Assembly (NCBI GenBank): GCA_022747635.1
Contig: JAKTNV010000004.1
Location: 82,992,552 to 83,056,551, forward strand
Direction: 5' to 3'
Source of the DNA: Hetaerina americana
Lineage: Eukaryota > Arthropoda > Insecta > Odonata > Calopterygidae
Length of the DNA: 64,000 nt
Positions within the stretch are counted from its first letter, which is position 1; the number at the start of each line of letters is the position of its first letter. Shown here one piece after another: positions 57,043 to 64,000 of the stretch. A model generated the notes under the pieces. The model did not search any database, was not told the origin of the DNA, and saw nothing but the letters and a program-made list of their open reading frames with translations. Position numbers and translations under genes: made by a program.

Positions 57043-57184
57043 ATATATATATATATATATATGTGTATATATAATATATATATGTATATATATCTGTATA
57101 TGTATATATGTATATATATATACATATATACATATATGCATATATACATATAGACATATATGCATACTATATATACACGTATAC

Positions 57185-57252
<68 letters not shown>
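57043..57252. repeat. Compound TA microsatellite between two SINEs
   Basis: TA with CATATA and TGTATA interruptions, then about 60 bases of pure TA before the SINE at 57253. Confidence 0.95.
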
Positions 57253-57257
<5 letters not shown>

Positions 57258-57523
57258 CGCGGTAGTCCAGTGGGTCCAACGCGGGACCGGAGGGTCCCGG
57301 GTTCGATTCCCGGGCAAGGAACTCTGGGTACCTGCAGCTCCACCCAAGCTATGTGATTTTTCGGGTACCAGATCTTCCTGGGAAACCATAACCGGTACAG
57401 GGAAAGGAACTGGCCCTTCCTACCCTGATGTGTGAATTTTAACACGCCGTACAGGCTTAGTACTGGGTGATCTCTACCATCACCTACTAAACCGACCTTC
57501 GGGTTGATTACTGTGTTTATGGT

Positions 57524-57525
<2 letters not shown>
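57253..57525 (+). mobile_element. tRNA-derived SINE, family A (best copy)
   Basis: The head shows a Pol III A box (GCGGTAGTCCAGTGGGTCC) and a perfect B box (GGTTCGATTCC at 57301-57311) inside a self-pairing CCCGG/CCGGG T-arm. Body words in order: ACTCTGGGTACCTGCAGCTC, AAGCTATGTGATTTTTCGGG, TACCAGATCTTCCTGGGAAA, ACAGGGAAAGGAACTGGCCC, GTGTGAATTTTAACACGCCG, GGTGATCTCTACCATCACCT, CCGACCTTCGGGTTGAT. Length is about 270 bases, bordered by TA tracts. The acceptor stem does not close, so it is not a working tRNA gene. Confidence 0.85.

Positions 57526-57577
<52 letters not shown>
57526..57577. repeat. (TA)n microsatellite at SINE 3' end
   Basis: Pure TA directly after the SINE body. Confidence 0.95.
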
Positions 57578-57579
<2 letters not shown>

Positions 57580-58080
57580 TATAATATGTACATATCAGTA
57601 CCTAGCGTGGCGATGATATATAAAACTTTGAAGCACAAAAATATAGAAACTGCCCGACCACCTTTCTCAACGGAATGAAGAAAACTATCTATGCTTATAG
57701 TATATATGCAGAAATATAAATATATAATATTCATATGTATGTATCGGATAAGAATGGATCCGAAAACTGCCTTTCACCGCGTTTTTATCGCTGCCTTTTT
57801 GTTTTTCCGATTACCGTCATTGTCGTCGCCAGACGTAGTGCGGAACTTCGCATCTTGCAGAAGAAGTTTTGGGATGTCTTTGTCTACGTCTGCATTCCTC
57901 GAATACGAGGGTTCATTCCACCCTTGTGTGTGGCGACTGCAATGCAGTGTCTTCTAACATAAAAACCGTCGGATTGGACGTCCAATCATTGATCCTTAAT
58001 GTCACCTAAAAATAACCCGCAAGGGCGTGTGAGAGGAAGTGTTAGTGCGCTAATTATTCTGTAGAAATGCAATGAAAATA
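57578..58080. other. No recognisable gene or repeat
   Basis: Unassigned; two overlapping short ORFs (57691-57962) lack motifs. Confidence 0.45.
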
Positions 58081-58084
58081 TGCA

Positions 58085-58185
58085 TTACCTTTACCCTTGA
58101 CCTGATGTGTAATTGTCACACGTTGTTGAAGTTTTTACTAGGTGATCTCTATCCGTAACTATCAATTCAAACTACGATTTTATTA
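58085..58185 (+). mobile_element. SINE family A 3' fragment
   Basis: CCTTGACCTGATGTGTAATT, GTCACACGTTGTTGAAG and TTACTAGGTGATCTCTATCC match the 3' third of the 57253 copy. Confidence 0.6.
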
Positions 58186-58313
58186 TTGTTGTTATGAAAT
58201 TTTTTCAATAATAATAAGTGGCATTCCACCGGGTTGGGAAAATATTTTTAATTGACCTTGGCATGTGCTCCTATGTCCTAGCTTACATGTCCTATATTAC
58301 ATGGCATACCACA

Positions 58314-58643
58314 ACAAGTGAACTAACTGGAAAATATTTTGTGTACAATGTAGCAATGTATTCTCCTATTTGTCTATTGAGTGATTTTTTTTCTTGAATT
58401 GTTTATCATTAGTTTAACTCCTAACATATATAAGCACCTGTAGATGTTAAAATTTTAGAATAACTTTCCTTATGTCTGATTATTTTTGTCTTTTTGTCTG
58501 TTTTGTTATGTCTGTTGTTTCCTTATGTCTGATTATTGTTTGTAAAAAGGGGAACTAATATTCAAAGGAATCCCCAACTAACTGTGAGGTAAAATAAAAG
58601 TGGACCCAGGAAAACATTGGTCAAATGGGTCCAAAAATTAAAT
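58314..58643 (+). mobile_element. R1/I-like LINE 3' UTR, 5'-truncated copy
   Basis: Aligns with 9344-9630: CAAGTGAACTAACTGGAAAA, TATTTTGTGTACAATGTAGC, GGGGAACTAATATTCAAAGG, AATCCCCAACTAACTG, GGTCAAATGGGTCCAAAAAT. An extra stretch, about 58490-58530, looks like a local duplication of the TTCCTTATGTCTGATTATT unit. It ends in AAATTAAATTTAATTA. Confidence 0.85.
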
Positions 58644-58679
58644 TTAATTACATGGCATGACTTGAAATATTATTTTAAC

Positions 58680-59470
58680 CTCATATACACTCCAGCTCAA
58701 CATACTTTCTTCCTCCTTTAATTCCACTCAAAATACCTATTAATTTCCTTCCGTTACTTCGCTTTCCCAGTATTGTCTATTCTAATATCATTTTCATTTT
58801 GCATCTCCATCTTTCTTGTATCCACTTGTCCTGTATTGTTCGAATTTTTCCCGACAGCTGTCTCTCTTCCCCTACCATCTCTAGAACTTCGTCTGTTCGC
58901 CCTTTCTTAGTAGTAGTAGTTTTTACGGAAGGCGACCGGCAACTGAGGTCATTTGCGCCATAGGGGATGGACAGGGAAGGATGAAGGGTGGAGACAAACC
59001 CAGCGTCGGCATTAGCCTACTCTTTACGAAAGGCGCCAAGGGGTCCGCAGCTTAACGTTCCATCCGAAGGACGGCCTACTCACTCAAAGTGCCCTCCACA
59101 AAGCACCTCAAGTAGGGATCGAGATACCTCTGAAAAATATTCAACACCGTCAGGATTTGAACCCGCGCCCTCTGGATGGGAAGCCAGTACGTTAACCCCC
59201 GCACCATCTCGATCCCCCTTCGCCCTTTTGTCCATTTTATTTTTCCCTATCTCATCACAACCACCTATATCACAAAAACTTCCAATTAATGTTTATCCTC
59301 TTGCTTTTACAACCATAGGCTAACAGATTTAAGTACGCTCCATATTAGAAGTTTTCGCTAGTGTTTTTTTTCATCAATTTACCTAATGCGCCCGTCATCT
59401 GTTACGACCGCCTCCTTAACGTTTATTTACAAAACGCTCTACTTTTAATTTCCCTACTACTCTGCCCATT
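58680..59470 (-). pseudogene. LINE-R 3' ORF relic split by a SINE
   Basis: 58690-58905 and 59219-59470 are collinear with 46870-47310 once the SINE between them is removed. Landmarks include CATACTTTCTTCCTCCTTTA, CCCCTACCATCTCTAGAACT, TTTTGTCCATTTTATTTTTC and TTAATGTTTATCCTCTTGC. No usable frame survives. Confidence 0.75.
58906..59218 (-). mobile_element. tRNA-derived SINE, family D, with 10-bp target duplication
   Basis: Direct repeats TTCGCCCTTT at 58896-58905 and 59219-59228 flank a 313-bp insert. The minus-strand head is GGGGGATCGAGATGGTGCGG (A box region), and the B box is GGTTCAAATCC (59165-59155). The body includes ACGGCGCAAATGACC-like words (plus-strand GGTCATTTGCGCCATAGGGG, GAAGGCGACCGGCAACTGAG). 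The 3' tail is a TAC triplet repeat (plus-strand TTAGTAGTAGTAGTTTTT). Confidence 0.88.
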
Positions 59471-61760
59471 ATCCTCCAAAAACACCGAAAAACACAGGAA
59501 ATATTTAATCTCACAAGCATAACCTCATGAACACTAAAACACATACATGCCTTTGCGCAACGTAACTGTGTTCGAGTAAAGTTTTAAATTTTGCTTTTGG
59601 AATTCCACATTTACGTCAAACCCTGGAAACCGTCTTGGAGGCATGTTAGGCCGCCCGTTTGTGTAACGACATGCATGTCGTTGCACAAGCGTTGACCAGG
59701 AAAATGATCCGGACTGAGGAGCAAAAATGTACTCAATAACGAAACAATAACAAGAACACCTGTGAATCAGAGCAAATGAGATATATTATCTCATTTCAAA
59801 AAATCACAAAAAAATGACAATAAGAGTAGATTTTTTCAGATCATAAATGATAAAAAGCAAGTGAAGTTTATGTTTGGTTTTGCCATTGTTTTGAATATTG
59901 ACGGGGAATAACAAATACTTGAATCTGTAATTAATAGTCAATCGCTCACATTTCACCCTGGTGGTCCTATCTACTAATGTAATGTAATATTGAATAGTTA
60001 ATATATCTGGATATTCTATGCCTATCTAATAGTTTAAGCACATCATGTAATAATTTTTGAGTTTGAGTAGTTCATCGAATTATAGTATTTACGTTAATTT
60101 TTACAAGCTCTTGGATTCGATTTTGTTATTATTACGTATCGTGCGAGAGAAGAACTAGTGCTTGAATCTGTCGCCGTCGGTATTTATTTCTTTTATTTTA
60201 TCTCAGTGGTCAAATATATTAGTATAATTTGGTGGTATAATAGTTTCTCAGTGGTCAAATTCAATAAAATAATTTGATGCCATGATAAGTTCTGGGTATC
60301 GAAAGAAAATCCGTTTTTCCTATTCCCTTCTAAAAGTGAATCTTACCTGCTCAAACGTTAATCGGGGTTTCCAATCAAATTTTTCCAGTATGCCCGTGAC
60401 GCTTAGTCTCTTCGCGTTATTATTTTTGACAAAAAAATCGTATTTTCATCAACATCCTTGTATACTATTAAGATAACATTTTCTCCCGTGTATAACAGAC
60501 ACAATTCACTTATTTCAAATGCATTCCAATGAAAGGGAAGTAAAACCTTTCTTGTACTCTTTTCTTACATTTCCTGAAACCGGATTTAAGATTTACAACT
60601 GGCTTCATGCGTACTATTCTAAAATTTCCCAATTGAAAATTTGATGTTAATGGTATTCGACGTAATCATAATTTCTTAATTGGAGACCCTGAATCAAATG
60701 TTTTGCCTCCTCCCTCTTTTTTTAAATCTAAAATTCAATATTTGACATCTTCTCATGCTTAAATCTAACCTCCATCACTCATTTTGTTCCCCAAAAGATT
60801 ATACCATAAATATACCGAGTATTTATAATATTTTTAGTAAATTGTTTTATTCACAGCTTTGTAGCAACGATTCATCGCTATAACAAGGGTTCCCCAATCC
60901 TCAATTCTGTGTCGTATAAACTTCATGAAAAGATTTACTATCGAGTTAGCAAATAAATGGCTGACTCGCCTGAAAAAAATATCGTAAAAACTATTAGAGA
61001 CGCTGTATTTACAGTTAATGAACATATAAAACATATTGCCATAAATGTGCGGTATTATCCCTGTTTTCTTTGCGTTTATTGGTGTATAGTGTACCATACA
61101 TATTGTGTCATAATGAATTTCTAAAAAGCTATTTCGTCTATGGAAATTCGATCCGTTTCAATCTACTTAGAGCCTAGATGATTTTTATTCCCAGACTGGA
61201 TCAAAACGATGATGTTATTGATAAGCTGTGGCAATAGCAATTGAATGTAGGTCACCATGATATTGTTTGAGCATCCGCAGTCACTAATGCCAAATGAACA
61301 ACCATTGAGTATGCAATAAGTGCTACCAGCAAGATGGACTAAAATTTATTAAGCTACTACCCTGAGTGTTAAATTGTGACCTCTTTTTGCATACTACCAC
61401 CTTTACATACAAAGCACCCTACGAATCACCGGAATGGTGCTTTGCACGCGTGCATCCACAATAGGCGGACACAGAACGCGAAGAGTTACATATGCGCGTT
61501 GTTCATGAAAGACTGGTAGTAAAAAAACCAACTACAATATTAGTGATTACATTTTACTGTGTCAATTTTGTAAAGAAAGAACCATTCGACTTACCCAGTA
61601 CATAGGTCATGGAAACTGAAAAAAATGTTTTCTATCCGTAAAAGAAAATTTCTAGTACGTTGCAGTCACAATAATCCGATTATCAATTAGTTTTGAAAAA
61701 CTTCAAATAACGTCACCTTTGAGAAACGGCAATGGGTATTAACGTAGGTATTTCACACAG
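59471..61760. other. No recognisable gene; one long palindrome
   Basis: Unassigned AT-rich DNA apart from the palindrome at 59656-59691. Confidence 0.45.
59656..59691. repeat. 36-bp near-perfect palindrome without spacer
   Basis: The left half ends GTGTAACGACATG and the right half begins CATGTCGTTGCACAA. The halves pair at 16 of 18 positions. Confidence 0.75.
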
Positions 61761-61765
61761 ATGGG

Positions 61766-62290
61766 TAAAAAAAGAAAGAAAAAAACGATCTGTTAAATCG
61801 AGAATACTAGTTATGCTATTTATTGTTGACTTGGGTCGCTTTTAATTCTTTCTCTTTTTATTCGATTAGCGAAAGGAAACGATTTTCTGAGCGACGATAT
61901 GCTTACCGACTAAAATTGGATCGATGCGTTCCATAAATGACTTCATCTTTTTGGTGGAAAAATAAACAGTTGGTTTCTTTGATGTATTTATTATATTATG
62001 GTGGTCAAGTCCAAACTCCGGGTCTCCTTCCTGCGTCCTTCCCTCTCCCTTGCTGCTCCCTTCCGTCTGCTCTTCTTCCTCCAGTAACCCACTTCCACCC
62101 TCTCCAAATGGCTCAAGAGTCTCGGGGGGCTGGGACTCTCATACTTTTCCTCCCGTCACTCCATCTCGGGAATATATGACTAAACTTTGAATCTTTGAAG
62201 GAATTTGTCGAGGTCTAAGAGTTTCAGGAAGACGGAATTAATCTAAGGGAGACGAGGAACAAATATGTTTCGTTCATAAAAAATATGTAA
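61766..62290. repeat. Unclassified dispersed repeat X (copy 2)
   Basis: Same orientation and extent as 45165-45690. The 80-codon frame (SSFWWKNKQLVSLMYLLYYG) is again open. Outer parts are more diverged than the core, and homology fades near 61766 and 62290. Confidence 0.8.
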
Positions 62291-62744
62291 CTCGGAAATC
62301 GTGTGAAGGACCTCCATAACCATGTAATACGAAAAGATTCTCGTCGTAAAATTCGAGTCTTTGCTAAATGAATCACAAAAGTGTATTATTTTCAAGAATT
62401 TAAAGGAAACTATGATTATGTGAATCCCTAGAGTGAAGTAAATCTGAGCGGACCATGTGTAAGGATATAATCAGGTGCCAAAATGAGGAAATTATCATAA
62501 CAAGTTGAGGGATTTCGACTATATTTTTATTCTTTAGAATTAAAATCTCGACCCGAAGCAAGGGCTTGAGTCTGTTAATAAAACCTACAACTGTATTAAT
62601 GGCAGAAAAGGTTTCGGTACCTAGAATGATGTATAAATGTTAAGGGCAATGAAGTCAGAAAGAATCGATCATCAAAAAAAGAAGAAACTGTGTTCATATG
62701 AAGGAGCCTGAACTCTTGGCGAAATTTAAAAAAATAGATTCAAA
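62291..62744. other. No recognisable gene
   Basis: Unassigned AT-rich spacer between repeat X and the mariner element. Confidence 0.45.
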
Positions 62745-62746
62745 TA

Positions 62747-63968
62747 CGAGAGTAATTTGAAAGGATCTCGGAATCATCACCAGTCTCCCGCATAGTAAAA
62801 GAGATCTCTGTAGGAGTTTGCACGTTACTCGTCGGTGCCCTTGGAAGAGATCTATGGTGCCGACGTTTCTCCATTGTTTTTCCTGTGTAGTAAATTGTAA
62901 AGATGGAAAAAATGGAAATTTGAGAAGTGATTCAATACTTCGTAAAGAAAGGTATGAAAGCAAAGGTAATTCATGTCGACTTTCAGAACACTCTGAAGGA
63001 CTCTGCTCCTTCACATTCAACGAATGCCAAAAGGACAAACGAGATTAAGTTTGGTCTGAACAGCTTAACTGATGATTCGCGCAGTGATTAGCCAAAATGA
63101 GTCACTACCCCAGACATCATTGCAAAATTACATGAAATGATCATGGAGCATCATCGATTGAAAGTTCGAGAAATGGCTTAAGCTGTCGGGATGTCTTCTG
63201 AACGGGCATATCACATTTTAGCAGTGATTATGACAAAATTATCTGCTGGAGAGGTACCGCAAATCTTGACGCAGGACCAAAAACGCATCAGAATGGAAAT
63301 TTCTGAAAAATATTTGACCCATTTTAAAAGCATCCAACGAGATTTTCTGGGATGGTGTGTGACCACAGATGACACTTCGGTCCAATAATATACTTTAGAG
63401 ACAAAATAGAGTCAAATTGGTGGAAATATGTTGATTCACCACCACCAAAGAAAGCAAAGGCAATATGGTTGCCCGGAAAATTGATGGATTCAGTTGGGAT
63501 GCGAAAGAGATTCTGCAGATAGATTATTTTCCTACTGGAAAATACTACACTGACCAAAAGATGCACGAAAAAAGGCTAATTTTGGCAAAAAAGAAAGCCA
63601 TATTTTCTCAAGACAAAGCATGTCCACACACAAGTGTCGCTGCCATGGCAAAAATACGTGAACTAAGATACGAATTGTTGCCACACCTGACTTATTCGCC
63701 CGATTTGGGTCCATCAGATTTCAATCTCTTTCTCAAGCTCAAACTTTTCCTCGTTGGACGGAGATTCCCTTCAAACAAAGAACTAATATACTAAAAAGTA
63801 TTTCGCAAGCCTTAAAATATCTAATTTTTGAGAAGGGATCAACACATTGGAACATGCCTGGACCAATAGAATTAGTTTACAGGGAGATTATATTAAAAAA
63901 TGGAAAAGTTTCACTGAGGTAAGTCGTTTATTTGCTCTATATTTTAAGGACTTTTCAAATTACCCTCG
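62747..63968 (+). pseudogene. Mariner element, 1.22 kb, all three catalytic Asp visible, frame broken
   Basis: The left end CGAGAGTAATTTGAAAGG (62747) and right end (inverse CGAGGGTAATTTGAAAAG, ending 63968) form inverted repeats. TA precedes the left end; the right flank has become TT. From about 62900 the transposase reads MEKMEI-stop-EVIQYFVKKGMKA, ATTPD-like and HHRLKVREMA blocks, then GMSSERAYHILA and SEKYLTHFKSIQRDFLG. The catalytic sites are VTTDDT (first Asp), IFSQDKACPHTS (second Asp) and LTYSPDLGPSDFNLFLKLKL (third Asp). Stops at several places, including directly after VTTDDTSVQ, make it inactive. Its length is close to a complete mariner of about 1.3 kb. Confidence 0.9.
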
Positions 63969-64000
63969 TTTAAAAAAAATCGGCGCAGAGGATTTTGATC

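Noticed and set aside
57253..57325. Possible true tRNA gene
   Set aside because: The A and B boxes are good and the T-arm pairs, but no acceptor stem closes and a shared SINE body follows.
1..64000. CRISPR arrays, bacterial operons, rRNA genes or integrated virus genes
   Set aside because: No regularly spaced direct repeats, no prokaryotic gene density and no viral protein motif were seen. All strong protein signals are transposons.

Overview
The window looks like intergenic or intronic DNA from an arthropod, probably an insect. The evidence is AT-rich sequence, several mariner transposons with TA target duplications, a Penelope-like retroelement, AP-endonuclease LINEs, tRNA-headed SINEs and long (TA)n tracts. 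The species cannot be told from the sequence. I found no complete host protein-coding gene, no rRNA and no convincing stand-alone tRNA gene. Nearly everything recognisable is a mobile element, and most copies are broken.

Layout. 0-10 kb: a Jockey-type LINE fragment at the left edge, LINE 3' fragments, SINEs, an internally deleted mariner (6.6-7.6 kb) and the 3' end of an R1/I-like LINE (8.9-9.6 kb). 10.0-10.7 kb: a CpG-rich island, the best candidate for a promoter or first exon. 12-16.7 kb: a 92-bp MITE, two opposed SINEs, an internally deleted LINE (5' and 3' ends fused) and a shortened mariner. 18.8-24.8 kb: TA microsatellites, a fold-back SINE, several more SINEs and a LINE remnant carrying a SINE insertion. 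24.8-39.6 kb: almost free of recognisable repeats, with one SINE, and free of recognisable genes. 39.6-41.1 kb: a Penelope-like element (RT plus GIY-YIG endonuclease, minus strand), itself interrupted by a 230-bp fold-back insertion with a 15-bp target duplication and hammerhead-like motifs. 43.3-46.8 kb: fold-back SINEs, TA tracts, a LINE remnant, an unknown dispersed repeat and a mariner deletion derivative with perfect terminal repeats. 46.8-50.1 kb: one near full-length LINE (here called LINE-R). It is the source family for at least eight other fragments in the window, and another copy of its 5' end sits head-to-head beside it. 50.2-57.5 kb: LINE fragments, two GC-rich stretches with medium ORFs of unknown meaning, TA tracts and SINEs. 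57.6-64 kb: a LINE remnant with a nested SINE and clear target duplication, the second copy of the unknown repeat, and a nearly full-length mariner with all three catalytic aspartates visible but a broken frame.

How the parts relate. The autonomous LINEs could have supplied machinery for the SINEs, several of which show 10-12 bp target duplications. Three of the DNA elements share the terminal sequence CGAGGGT next to TA, so they may have been mobilised by related transposases. TA microsatellites repeatedly sit at SINE or LINE ends and at a mariner insertion site. The most interesting points are the fold-back insertion in the Penelope element with its hammerhead-like motifs, the head-to-head LINE 5' ends, the 5'/3'-fused LINE derivative, and the unclassified repeat at 45.2 and 61.8 kb. 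All family assignments come from reading motifs by eye. No database search was possible.
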